DNA of 64,000 nt from positions 13,859,310 to 13,923,309 of the forward strand of contig NC_092575.1 of the NCBI RefSeq assembly GCF_037975245.1, written 5' to 3'. Below are positions 13,997 to 25,200 of the stretch, piece after piece. Each line of letters opens with the position of its first letter. The first letter of the stretch is position 1. The notes under the pieces are model-generated. The model made no database searches and was not told the DNA's origin. It saw only the letters and a program-made list of their open reading frames with translations. The stretch is from Apostichopus japonicus. Its lineage: Eukaryota > Echinodermata > Holothuroidea > Aspidochirotida > Stichopodidae. The translations under genes and the position numbers were made by a program.

Positions 13997-15793
13997 GCAA
14001 AAATGCCAAATTTTTCATTTTAAGTGCTAGAAGTCCCAATTTTGGATCAAAGTAGTTGCTATGGTGTGTAAAAATGGTTTTCAAGCAAACGTCAAGAAAA
14101 TTTCACGCTTGGGTGATTTTTACGCATAAATTAGTATTACAGCCTTAAAGTACCACAAAGAGCATGTGCGTGTCCATACATTAGACTAGAACAGCCTTCT
14201 GAGCATTTCTAACCAGTTTTCCTCCCCAATAAACTATTGGGTCATTAAGCCTTGACCTACCAAAGCTTCCGTAGTATGATTCCTGCCTTGAATCTGCTAA
14301 GTAGGTGCCAAATGCACGAAATTCAAAATCCTTCAGAATCAGACCAAAAAGCCTGCAGGTGTGTGTGACATGAACGACTAAGTTCAGTGAAATTTGACAT
14401 CTGTGGGCACCTAAATTACATGGTAATCATACTTTAGGTTATTTTTGCTAAAGCTGGATGTACCTGGTGTTTAACTAAGGACAAAAACTCAGTTTCAATG
14501 CATGAAATACCCCTAATGTTGTTAGCTTAGGCCTAGGCCTCAGGTTCATAATGGCGCTACGTTAGTATCCTAGACCAAGTCTACACCAGCTGTAGCACAA
14601 TGTTGTATGAGGTCTGTATCCTAAGTGGAGTGGCTGCTGAGGGCTAATACCTTGCACAGAGAATGTTTTGAGTCTTATTTAGCAAATAATCCACAAAGGT
14701 ATGCATATTCTGCTTCTGCCAATGTGCATCAAGGGGGTTTTGAGCCTATTCACTCCTCATTAGTTTTCTGTTGTTTTGTCAATTTCAGAGAAAGTTGATG
14801 TGCTAAGTCCTCAGCATGCACAGCGATATACTTTGAATGGGTGTGGTATCAATGGACTCAACTGGTTAGATGAGGTAACAACAAATCCCAAACAACTCTG
14901 ACAGCAGAAAGAGATATCCTGATGCTTCCATGGGAGATCTACTGTAGTAACTATAGGAACCAGTGCTTGCCACCAATGGAGAATAGGTAATTTGACGTTG
15001 TTGTTCTCTGCCGAGCAACAAATTTGAAATGTTTTATCATGAAATATGCCCCCTATCCACCTCTCTTCTCTATAACTGTCTTTAATACATTGTAACAACC
15101 TATGCACAAACCTTTAAATGGACTGGATATGCTATTGAGGTGAACAGTGTATCTAGATAGCATTCCAGTAAGCTTTTCTTTTGACTGCTGTAATACTGTT
15201 ACAGTGAGGCTGTTGTTTACAAATCCCGATGATCCAGTTTTGGCAAAGAACACCTTCAATTCTCGTCTTTTATTCTTAGTAACTTAACAGTTGCACTGGA
15301 GTGACATGCAATATCAGTTTAACATGTTCCAAACAGTTCAGGAATACATTGGGGTGTGTCCTGTGGGTCAGTTTGTGAGGAATCTGCTGAGCTAAACAAA
15401 AGTAGTTTTCATCACTTTTCAGAGCCAGAGACGAAAAAGCCCTCACCGCTAACCCTTCTATGGATGATGTTTCTGCAGGTAGGGCAAGCAGACCAAGTGG
15501 ATTGTGATCAGGGATACCAATAATACCTGCAAGAATCATAGATGCACCCAAATTGGTCAAGCTTATCAAAATTGGTGACTGGAAGTGTTGTTGCAGACAT
15601 AGACCTGGTTACTGCTTACACAGTATTGCTCATATGTGTATTTACACACTGCACCGTGCATACTGAAATCTCTGAAAATACATCTTTATGGACCTAAACT
15701 GATAATTGCATATAATTCTGTTGTGGTTTATATTGTGACGACTATGAAAAGTATCATTTTGGAAAAAAAAAAAAAAATTCAACTCTCACTTAA

Positions 15794-16260
15794 GGTGGCA
15801 TACTCCTATTAGAGTCTATATCAATCCGCTCGATTGTTCTCCCTCAGGAAAAGTGCCAAAAAGCAGCAGGAGAACATCTTTTGTGACCTGTTATCAATCA
15901 TAATCTAGTTTTTTGTGGCTTTCATGTTGAAGAGCATGAATGGAAGTACATGTGGTGAAAAAATTGGGTCAATTGAGGCAATTTTAGACCCCTTTAGGCT
16001 TCCAAGGAGCAGCGTAGGAAATTTGTTTACCACTGAGTGAAGAGGTTTTTTTACAAGTGACGAAAACTTCCGGCTCGGATAGCAAAAAATTTTCATGGTC
16101 ATGGTACGGAAAATTGATGGTGCCATGAAAGGCCAACTTGTCAGCTATCCGGTGATGGGTAGCGTTAAGCTAGTGAAAACTTCTATCTAGACTTAGAGAC
16201 CACATTACTTTTGTGATTTAGTGTGTAAGTCAATGGGGCTTTTAATGGGCGTATGCTACC
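15794..16260. mobile_element. TTAA MITE, array copy 8
   Basis: 467-bp copy, TTAA at 15790-15793 and 16261-16264. It differs from the first copy by a substitution near 16004 (CCAAGGAGC for CCCAGGAGC). Confidence 0.85.
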
Positions 16261-17900
16261 TTAAGCAAAAATGCCAAATTTTTCATTTTAAGTGCTAGAA
16301 GTCCCAATTTTGGATCAAAGTAGTTGCTATGGTGTGTAAAAATGGTTTTCAAGCAAACGTCAGAAAATTTCACGCTTGGGTGATTTTTACGCATAAATTA
16401 GTATTACAGCCTTAAAGTACCACAAAGAGCATGTGCGTGTCCCATACATTAGACTAGAACAGCCTTCTGAGCATTTCTAACCAGTTTTCCTCCCCAATAA
16501 ACTATTGGGTCATTAAGCCTTGACCTACCAAAGCTTCCGTAGTATGATTCCTGCCTTGAATCTGCTAAGTAGGTGCCAAATGCACGAAATTCAAAATCCT
16601 TCAGAATCAGACCAAAAAGCCTGCAGTGTGTGTGACATGAACGACTAAGTTCAGTGAAATTTGACATCTGTGGGCACCTAAATTACATGGTAATCATACT
16701 TTAGGTTATTTTTGCTAAAGCTGGATGTACCTGGTGTTTAACTAAGGACAAAAACTCAGTTTCAATGCATGAAATACCCCTAATGTTGTTAGCTTAGGCC
16801 TAGGCCTCAGGTTCATAATGGCGCTACGTTAGTATCGCTAGACCAAGTCTACACCAGCTGTAGCACAATGTTGTATGAGGTCTGTATCCTAAGTGGAGTG
16901 GCTGCTGAGGGCTAATACCTTGCACAGAGAATGTTTTGAGTCTTATTTAGCAAATAATCCACAAAGGTATGCATATTCTGCTTCTGCCAATGTGCATCAA
17001 GGGGGTTTGAGCCTATTCACTCCTCATTAGTTTTCTGTTGTTTTGTCAATTTCAGAGAAAGTTGATGTGCTAAGTCCTCAGCATGCACAGCGATATACTT
17101 TGAATGGGTGTGGTATCAATGGACTCAACTGGTTAGATGAGGTAACAACAAATCCCAAACAACTCTGACAGCAGAAAGAGATATCCTGATGCTTCCATGG
17201 GAGATCTACTGTAGTAACTATAGGAACAGTGCTTGCCACCAATGGAGAATAAGGTAATTTGACGTTGTTGTTCTCTGCCGAGCAACAAATTTGAATGTTT
17301 TATCATGAAATATGCCCCCCTATCCACCTCTCTTCTCTTATAACTGTCTTTAATACATTGTAACAACCTATGCACAAACCTTTAAATGGACTGGATATGC
17401 TATTGAGGTGAACAGTGTATCTAGATAGCATTCCAGTAAGCTTTTCTTTTGACTGCTGTAATACTGTTACAGTGAGGCTGTTGTTTACAAATCCCGATGA
17501 TCCAGTTTTGGCAAAGAACACCTTCAATTCTCGTCTTTTATTCTTAGTAACTTAACAGTTGCACTGGAGTGACATGCAATATCAGTTTAACATGTTCCAA
17601 ACAGTTCAGGAATACATTGGGGTGTGTCCTGTGGGTCAGTTTGTGAGGAATCTGCTGAGCTAAACAAAAGTAGTTTTCATCACTTTTCAGAGCCAGAGAC
17701 GAAAAAGCCCTCACCGCTAACCCTTCTATGGATGATGTTTCTGCAGGTAGGGCAAGCCAGACCAAGTGGATTGTGATCAGGGATACCAATAATACCTGCA
17801 AGAATCATAGATGCACCCAAATTGGTCAAGCTTATCAAAATTGGTGACTGGAAGTGTTGTTGCAGACATAGACCTGGTTACTGCTTACACAGTATTGCTC

Positions 17901-18000
17901 NNNNNNNNNNNNNNNNNNNNNNNNNNNNNNNNNNNNNNNNNNNNNNNNNNNNNNNNNNNNNNNNNNNNNNNNNNNNNNNNNNNNNNNNNNNNNNNNNNNN
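17901..18000. other. Assembly gap (100 N)
   Basis: Exactly 100 N, the usual placeholder for unknown length. It interrupts the tandem array and truncates the SINE that follows. Confidence 0.99.
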
Positions 18001-18186
18001 GGCTTATCAAAGCCGCAAGCTGACCGAAGTCAGTCTCTTAGATTCACATTTAACGTCCATGATTATGAATTGTTAATTGTCAACAACTCTGTATCTTGAC
18101 GACATACATTAATCTTGGAGTGACTCGAACCGGGGACCTTATGATTGAAAGGCACCGGCGTTAACCACTGAGCTCACACTCCTAGT
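18001..18186 (-). mobile_element. tRNA-derived SINE, minus strand, truncated by the gap
   Basis: On the minus strand it starts near 18186 with GAGTGTGAGCTCAGTGG (box A-like, followed by TTAACGCC) and has a box B-like GGTTCGAGTC at about 18122-18133. The body matches the copy at 37303-37595, including the segments around CCGCAAGCTGACC and ATTTAACGTCCATG. The 3' tail is missing at the gap. Confidence 0.8.
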
Positions 18187-19020
18187 TTGCATACTCTGTA
18201 GTCGGCCACGCCCCAACAGACAAGAAGTTTAACCCACAATTCATAAAACTCCAATTATCGTGTTCATGTGTTTTCTAGACCGCTTGTTAAAGTGTTATGA
18301 TTTGTTACAAAAATGCAATTGACTTATGTTAATTCATTAAACATCTGTCGTGAATATTCCAATAATTTAAAAGGAAATTATTATAAAACATATAAGTATA
18401 GTTACATATTTATCTGGGATGAAGGAGACGATATCACAAACCTGCAGCTTTAAGATGTTTTCTATTTTTAATTTCTAAATTTAAAAGTTCTGACTCACAG
18501 CAACGTGAAGCTATTTTTTTTTCTAATCGTGTCAAGTTTATAATTTGTATATGTTTGGCGACAGTTAGTCACAACTTAGACTTGTGCGGTCTCATCTTAC
18601 TCAAGAACGAAGTGAATATTTGAAGTACTTATATCACTCGAAAATTTAAAAATCTCTGCTTCTATAAACTAATGAACCCCAAAGAGTACGGATGTAAGAT
18701 AATTTAATTGACCCTATCCCTTTACAGTAGATAAAACCTACGTATCCTGTTTGGGGCTAATCTTACGGTCGAGTAAACGCCACTTAAGCCCCACGAGAAC
18801 AGGGAGTCACACGTTACGCGCAACGCGAAGGTTGTTTTGGGCCGATCAACAAGGTACTCTTGGGAGCACAACGCTAGAGATCTCACGCCTTAAAATAATT
18901 ACAAAATGGCCGCAACATTGGCACAATCTTGTTTGATGGACAATATGATGGATGAGGTATATAACGTTCAAGTATAGTACGTATCAGAGATTGTTATCTG
19001 GAGTGACTAAGATGTCAAAC
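18187..19020. other. No gene recognised
   Basis: AT-rich sequence with no convincing exon. A 61-codon frame at 18751-18936 has no recognisable feature. Confidence 0.6.
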
Positions 19021-19021
19021 A

Positions 19022-19022
<1 letters not shown>

Positions 19023-19075
<53 letters not shown>

Positions 19076-19095
19076 TTATTTATTTATACAAATAA

Positions 19096-19143
<48 letters not shown>

Positions 19144-19170
19144 ATATATGTGTATATATGTGTATATACA
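19023..19170. repeat. AT microsatellite, compound
   Basis: Long (TA)n tracts interrupted by TTTATT and TACA, ending in three copies of TGTATATA. Confidence 0.95.
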
Positions 19171-19975
19171 AGTTGCCACAGTTATTTTTTCTTTATTCAT
19201 TTGCAATTGATTTGAATTGCATTTATTGATGTTAATATGTTACCTATCCTATACTAAAAACACTTAAGACAACTGTACAAGAAATGAACTAAGTTTACGC
19301 AATCCACATATCCACATAGTAATAGTTACAACGAGGCCCATTTGAAGTCGGTGTGTATTTGTGTGTGTGAGGGGGTGGGGGGGGGGGCTCAACCCAAAAT
19401 ATTTCGAGTTTTGTTCTCCATGAATCAAAAGCAAAACAGCTCATGAAAGCTTTCAGGGGCGCAATGGCATTGTAAAAACATTGGACAAAAGTGAGTCAGA
19501 TTCGTTTTGTTATCTTACAATGTATTTTTTTAGAGTTGACGAACGGGGGTGAAACTATATGAAATCCTTCATTCTTACTTCATATTTAAGCAGCAATAAC
19601 ATATAAAACACCCTTTGTAATTTAACAGGGTCCTCACATCCAGGCAAAAGGCGCAACAAAGTAGAAACAATGATATATATATGATTGAGGCCTTTCCGCT
19701 GTTTTTGTGACTTAGTGGATAATTATTTTGCATAGAATTTCCGCTGCGTGGTCGATTACCTCTCATCTGGTGCATGCGATTACCATAGATGTGTCATTAA
19801 ATGTATCTTAAGTTGCAATTGCTTTGCATTTTAATGCTTAAATTGAAAAGGAAGCTGAATTTCAATAATGAGAAAGGAATATTATACTAACAAATATGGC
19901 GCCATTAATTTGCCAAACAGAAAGTCAATACAAAACACAAAAACAATAATGGGAAACACAGTTTCTTATCTTTTA

Positions 19976-19976
<1 letters not shown>
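19171..19976. other. No gene recognised
   Basis: AT-rich. It holds a G-run at about 19373-19387 (GGGGTGGGGGGGGGG) and short frames only. Confidence 0.6.

Positions 19977-20044
<68 letters not shown>
19977..20044. repeat. (TA)n microsatellite
   Basis: Uninterrupted TA dinucleotides for about 66 bp. Confidence 0.97.
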
Positions 20045-20046
<2 letters not shown>

Positions 20047-21163
20047 GAGCATTTGTAAGAAGAAGATGATCGATTATAACAAGGCTATATAAGAAACCTT
20101 TCACGTTTTTTTTTCATAAACATAGGTGTGACTGCATCAGAAGCGTTGAAAGATGTTTGGATTCATGTTGGGGATGGGGTGGTGGATGTGGGGGGGGGGC
20201 AAGGAGGAGGCACCGATGCCGAGGGGTACTTGAACATTGGCGTTTACCTTGGAAGGAGCAAAGTAAAACATTACCTCTATGTAGTCCGTGACGTACCACA
20301 AATTCCATTGTTTCGTATATATTAATTTTTTTAAAGTAGTTTTGAAGTTTGCGTGGGGGGGGGGGACGTATCTTCTATGCACTGACCATTCCGTAAAATA
20401 ACGATTAATTCATTACTTCATGTTAATTTCGCTTTTAAAATTTGTTTGTTTTCATTTAGTAGACACTTTTTGTTCATATCATTTATTTCAATCATGTAAA
20501 AAAATACAGATTGGAAGTTTTCCGTGGTTTCTATTTAATATCAATTTTCACTACTTCAGGTATGATGAGACTGACCTTTTTGTCTCAAGGAAATGTATTT
20601 TTTGTTATTTCTTTGTTCAATGCTATTGTTATACATTTTATTAATTTATGTTACAGAGTCATCTTGTTTAGATAATTCAAGTATTTCTCTTTTTCTTTCC
20701 TCTTTTTTTTATTGAGGTGGGGAGGGGGTTGTCAAGACAATGGGTTCTATAGTTGTAAGATATCGCACTTGTGTTACGGTGAAACGCTTTTACGCCTCGG
20801 AAAAGTGGGTCTGTTCCCTATAGGCTATACATGTACACTGTAAAAACACCTGGGTCATTTTGTGTGACCCATCTGCTGAGTCAGCCATACTGTACCCAGA
20901 AATGGGTCGTATTGGTTGAGTTATTACGCAAGATTGTTTGAAATTGTGAAATAGCGCGATGAAAGTTTGACTTTTTGCACTGGGTCATTCTCAAAGACTT
21001 TTCTCATTGGATAAGTTATGTCATGTGACCACTATCAGCGTTTTTGCATGACGCCTTTCGTAGACAACAGCTGAACACCGTCACACAAATCTACAAACCA
21101 TACGTAAATTCAGGACCAAGAAGGCAGTCTTAGTTGATTCAAAAACTTTGATGGGCTCTGAAA

Positions 21164-21210
21164 ATGGACACGTTTGTTAGTCCCATCCTTGATGACTGGG
21201 GTTTGCCAAT
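21164..21210 (+). CDS. Start exon of a transposon accessory gene, SAM-like N-terminus
   Basis: ATG at 21164 opens a 15-codon stretch (MDTFVSPILDDWGLP) that ends with two nucleotides before GTAAAT at 21211. The Asp-Trp-Gly-Leu pattern resembles the first helix of a SAM domain, as in SAMD3-like proteins encoded by this kind of transposon; that is an inference from a short match. The rest of the SAM domain was not found downstream. The next candidate exon at 21980 does not join it in frame, so exons appear to be missing. Confidence 0.35.
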
Positions 21211-21979
21211 GTAAATACCAATATTCAAAGGTAAGTATACGCCAAAGTATAACTGACTAGTTCAGGCCACAGGCGCTCGCAACGTTAATTAGTTAAATAT
21301 TATATTATAGTATGCCATTGTAGATATGATGATAGGCTAGGCCTAAGTAACATTAGTTAGGCCTAAGTATTATTAGTGCTGCGAGCGCCGTGGTTCAGAC
21401 AAGCCCATAATTACCCTGATACAGTGATAGTGATACTGATAGTGATACATAGATAGCTGTAATGTTAGACCTAACGTTTGGTTTTTGATAAAGCATAGGC
21501 CTAACCTCACTACGTAAGTTTAACTAAATATAACGTTAGAGGCTAAGACTAGTATAATGTTACTTGTTAATAGCTATCTTGCTGAACAGAAAGTTAACAG
21601 TGTGCTATTAAATGTAGTAAAACAGTAGTATAATCAGACTTTTTAGTGGGGGTGGGGGAGAGCTGAAGGGTAGCAAGGAGTCTGTGCAAGGGGAGGGGGA
21701 CAAGATATGGGGAAGGGGTGTAAGGGGAGGATAAAATTCTTGTATTTAAGGGGTGGACAAGATGTAAAATGGTTCATCATTTCTATCTTACTAATTTACT
21801 TGTATGTCAATTTGGGTGGGGGGATGGGGGTGACCAATTTGGGGCTTTTCCCCTACTGGTTATGCCACTGCAGTAAAATATGATATACTCCAACAAACAG
21901 TCTTTGCCAAAACTATAGTCGGTGTAATTGAACAATTGAAGTTAACTATATATGTCCTATTTTTATCTGTGGACTATAG

Positions 21980-22153
21980 GTAGCATGGTACCCAAAAGCC
22001 CATGGGAAACATCCTGCTACAGGCTATGCTACAGACTATCTTGAGGAAAGATTGCCCGAAAACGATCCAATGCCTTTAAGAAACAAGAAGCAACACCGAA
22101 AGAAGTAAAGAAGCCTACACCTGTAAAGTTCAACATAAAAACAGATCCAAAAG
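21980..22153 (+). pseudogene. Middle exon remnant of the accessory gene, likely frameshifted
   Basis: It lies between an acceptor (GGACTATAG) and a donor (CCAAAAG|GTACTA). One frame reads VAWYPKAHGKHPATGYATDY onward and stops at AAGTAA. Another frame takes over near 22067 and reads AFKKQEATPKEVKKPTPVKF to the donor. The switch between two sensible frames suggests a frameshift within the exon. The family assignment rests on its position between the SAM-like start and the C-terminal exon. Confidence 0.4.
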
Positions 22154-22319
22154 GTACTAATACCATTATCTTGAACAGTCTACATACAATATACTCAGTA
22201 AGGGATATGGGTCAATTTCTTTTAACTGTCTAGGCTAATTAACTGATATTCCTACATCCTCAGTCATTCCTACTGGTATGTAATTAAATCGCATAAAAAG
22301 TCATGATGATTTTTCACTT

Positions 22320-22450
22320 ATAACAGTCAGGTGCCAAGTTCAGTTGCTTGAACCTTAAAGTTAGTATGTAGGTAGCCCTTTGTGAGTAGATGATCCCTCT
22401 ATTTTTTCATGGAGGTCCAAGATCATTTGAGGTCAACAGAATCTTAAATC
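22320..22450 (+). repeat. Single copy of the AGGTCA-type degenerate repeat
   Basis: The stretch with GTAGGTAGCCCTTTGTGAGTAG, GATGATCC and CATTTGAGGTCAACAG resembles units of the 61.2-62.8 kb repeat, which lies in the other CACTG-ended element. Confidence 0.5.
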
Positions 22451-22555
22451 TGCTATGGTAATGATTCAAGTGAAAAGATTTGCTAATTATTTAAATTAGT
22501 GACAACAGAATTAATTGTGCATTGAAAGCAGCAATTTATTTTCTTTCTTCCAAAG

Positions 22556-22885
22556 GTTGGGACCAATCTTCCTCAATTCATGGAAGATGAGCTTAAGCAA
22601 GATAGAACTCGAAAGCAGCCATTCGTCCTTGCATTTGGTGATAGAAGGTATCCGACTCAGTCATTCGTGATCATCGAAGGGGTTGCTTTGTCAGCAACAG
22701 ATTTGATTGCAGCTTTTGATATTTCTTTCAAATCATTGTACTTGTTTGACATAGCCTACCCCTGCCAGTGTCAAACAACCTGGGAATTTATACACAAATT
22801 CCTCATTAAGGTTAGTGAAGGGAAAGGAAAGGTTTCGACATCCCCTTCAGTAAGAAGCCTACATGCTTTTTTAAGTAGTCAGTAA
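22556..22885 (+). CDS. C-terminal exon of SAMD3-like transposon accessory protein
   Basis: The acceptor TTCTTTCTTCCAAAG precedes 22556 and the frame is open from there to TAA at 22883-22885. The 109-residue product starts VGTNLPQFMEDELKQD. Its pattern (a beta-strand block ending in a short Phe-Val-Ile-Ile-Glu-Gly motif, then AAFDISFKSLYLFDIAYP, an aromatic-rich helix and a Ser-Val-Arg-x-Leu end) matches, from memory, the C-terminus of the SAMD3-like proteins common in fish and invertebrate genomes. The role of that protein is unknown to me. The last 177 nt of the exon are the first of four tandem copies. Confidence 0.55.
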   Translation, partial: VGTNLPQFMEDELKQDRTRKQPFVLAFGDRRYPTQSFVIIEGVALSATDLIAAFDISFKSLYLFDIAYPCQCQTTWEFIHKFLIKVSEGKGKVSTSPSVRSLHAFLSSQ

Positions 22886-23615
22886 GAGAAAAAAACGTAT
22901 GTAAACAACTTTTCAAAAGTAGTTTTTAATATGATTTTTTTTTTTTATACAGCAGCTTTTGATATTTCTTTCAAATCATTGTACTTGTTTGACATAGCCT
23001 ACCCCTGCCAGTGTCAAACAACCTGGGAATTTATACACAAATTCCTCATGAAGGTTAGTGAAAGGAAGCCTACATGCTTTTTTAAGTAGTCAGTAAGAGA
23101 AAAAAACGTATGTAAACAACTTTTCAAAAGTAGTTTTTAATATGATTTTTTTTTTTTATACTGCAGCTTTTGATATTTCTTTCAAATCATTGTACTTGTT
23201 TGACATAGCCTACCCCTGCCAGTGTCAAACAACCTGGGAATTTATACACAAATTCCTCATTAAGGTTAGTGAAAGGAAGCCTACATGCTTTTTTAAGTAG
23301 TCAGTAAGAGAAAAAAACGTATGTAAACAACTTTTCAAAAGTAGTTTTTAATATGATTTTTTTTTTTTATACTGCAGCTTTTGATATTTCTTTCAAATCA
23401 TTGTACTTGTTTGACATAGCCTACCCCTGCCAGTGTCAAACAACCTGGGAATTTATACACAAATTCCTCATTAAGGTTAGTGAAGGGAAAGGAAAGGTTT
23501 CGACATCCCCTTCAGTAAGAAGCCTACATGCTTTTTTAAGTAGTCAGTAAGAGAAAAAAACGTATGTAAACAACTTTTCAAAAGTAGTTTTTAATATGAT
23601 TTTTTTTTTTTATAC
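22709..23615 (+). repeat. Four tandem copies of the 3' exon segment (211-243 bp)
   Basis: The block starting GCAGCTTTTGATATTTCTTT recurs at 22709, 22952, 23163 and 23374. The first and last copies keep a 32-bp stretch (around GGGAAAGGAAAGG) that the two middle copies lack, so the middle copies change frame and end early. Each repeat after the first is preceded by a T-run and TATACAG or TATACTGCAG, which reads like a splice acceptor. Only the first copy is joined to the upstream part of the exon. Confidence 0.95.
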
Positions 23616-25200
23616 ATTGTAACCTTTTATCGTATAATTTTCTCAAAACACATATAAGGGATATGAACATATCTCCTGTAAACCTTGGGCAGTGCAACAT
23701 CAGGTTAACACTTAGTTCATGGTCATTAACATGATGGGATGATTACATGAGGTTTTTAATTTACATAATGTGACAAAGTTGTTTGCTATTTATGTTTGCA
23801 TGTTATATTACCTTGAACAAGGTTTAAGTTTCATTTGGTATTTGTTATTGTTAAGTTTAGAGGGACTAAAGAAGCAGAACTGCCTCACAAACAGTGGTAC
23901 AAAACTAGTGTTCTTCCATACATCATACATGCACAACTAGCCAAAAGCATGACTGATGTACATTTTTTGCCTGAGCAACCGAAAATTTAATACATATTGT
24001 AACATATTGGTGGTGCAAAAACATTTATTCACAGTGTTTCCATTTATTGATGACTTTTCAGTGATTACTAAGTCTTGTACTGTATGTTTTAAACAGCTTT
24101 TTCTCATTCAAATCTAATGCTGTTTTGGTACAAGAACTACTGAGGAAATTATCACCTTTGGGATATGCTTGCAAGATTTTATTAATTGGCAGCTGGCCAT
24201 AGGGTTTGTCTTGCCCCACCAACCCACTGCAAAATATGTTTGATATTGTCTTTGACTTTTGACCATGACAAAGCCCCCACCAAACATTGAGCTTTCCAAA
24301 ATATTTGATTTCTTACAGCCACCATTGATGTACTACATGTCTTCTTTGTATACCTAACATTTTATACAATTGATAACTATGGAATGTTGTTTATTTATAT
24401 TCTTTAAAAACAATTAGAAATGCTAGCTAATAATCAGATTACTACAGTGACTAAGGATACAAGTAGAGAGTGAGTGCATGCTCCAGTCTTGGTTAACTTA
24501 ATATTACAAACACTGCAGCAAACCTAGCTGTGAGATCAACAATTAAAGTCTTTCAAGAAGTACAGAACATATTCCTCAGTGAACTAAAGTTTGTGCACAT
24601 GAATAAATGATCAGTTGTTTTAGTTAAGTATGTTAGGATTTTAAAGAACATTGCTTAGTTTCCAATGATTCTCAATTGGTACATTAGCCTTAGCCTATGT
24701 TCTTGTGTTCATTGTTTGTTTAGTTTTATGGGTATCACATTACTCTGATTTTTACTGTTACTCTGATGTTCTAGTTGGAATAAAACAAAAAGAATATCGA
24801 TAATTATATGTGAAATAGAAGAAATTGCATGCTTTATTGTAACACCACTTTGTGATTTGAATAAATTAATTTATCATTAGGAATCAAAGTCTTATGTCAT
24901 TTCTTTTATAGACTTCCTGCAACTGCAAATGTAAATTCAGCTTTGACCCATTTACGTGGTTAATTTTTTTGACCCAATCTGCTGGGCTGGTGGAGATTGC
25001 ACTAACCACTGGGTCAAAAGCTGGGTCAAAGTAGCATATGGGTCAAAGTAGCGTATGGGTCAAAGTAACCCAGTTTTAAGTCAGATGTCAAATGACACAG
25101 ATCCTTGGTCAAATTGACCCAAACCTGGGCTGGTGGAGATTCCACTAAGTTGCTGGGTCAAATTTGGGTCAAAAAATGACCCAAGTGTTTTTACAGTGTA

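Larger units (their letters stand above)
1..17900. repeat. Head-to-tail tandem array of a 2,268-bp unit (about 8 copies)
   Basis: The same sequence recurs at a period of 2,267-2,268 bp. The anchor GTGTATTTACACACTGC falls at 233, 2501, 4768, 7036, 9304, 11572, 13840 and 15636. Copies starting at 233, 4768, 7036, 9304 and 11572 look identical to the eye. The copy at 2501 is 1 bp shorter with a small change near 2660. The copy at 13840 is about 1.8 kb because it lacks the MITE described separately. The last two copies carry scattered single-base indels. The array starts before the window and ends in an assembly gap, so its true size is unknown. Open frames of 70-98 codons recur on both strands (for example minus 1044-1262 and 1899-2123), but none resembles a known protein to me. 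A single spliced exon at 1651-1736 is the best coding candidate. Confidence 0.97.
20836..25198 (+). mobile_element. CACTG-ended DNA transposon (CACTA/EnSpm-like), 4,363 bp
   Basis: The left end CACTGTAAAAACACCTGGGT at 20836 is matched by the reverse complement of the right end, CACTGTAAAAACACTTGGGT, ending at 25198. TA flanks both ends (20834-20835 and 25199-25200), a possible 2-bp target duplication. Both arms hold many copies of TGGGTCA in both orientations, densest at 24950-25190, like the subterminal binding repeats of CACTA elements. The right arm has a duplicated block starting GGGCTGGTGGAGATT (about 24984 and 25127). CACTR termini are shared by CACTA/EnSpm, Mirage and Chapaev, so the exact group is an inference. 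Inside are remnants of a SAMD3-like accessory gene (21164-22885) but no transposase, so this copy is probably non-autonomous. Confidence 0.8.

Noticed and set aside
17811-18076. Frames reading through the N gap
   Set aside because: Artefact of translating unknown bases.
18120-18186. Possible tRNA gene on the minus strand (boxes A and B)
   Set aside because: Same head and body as two other copies with ATAC tails; it is a SINE, with no cloverleaf-quality stems.
19868-20092. 74-codon frame with alternating Ile-Tyr
   Set aside because: Translation of the (TA)n microsatellite.
20128-20325. 65-codon plus frame starting VTASEALKDVWIHVGDG after a T-run and ATAG
   Set aside because: Looks somewhat exon-like, but starts at GTG, spans a G-run and has no firm donor or partner exon.
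24950-25190. TGGGTCA/GGTCA repeats as nuclear receptor response elements
   Set aside because: They sit in both arms of a transposon, so subterminal repeats explain them better.
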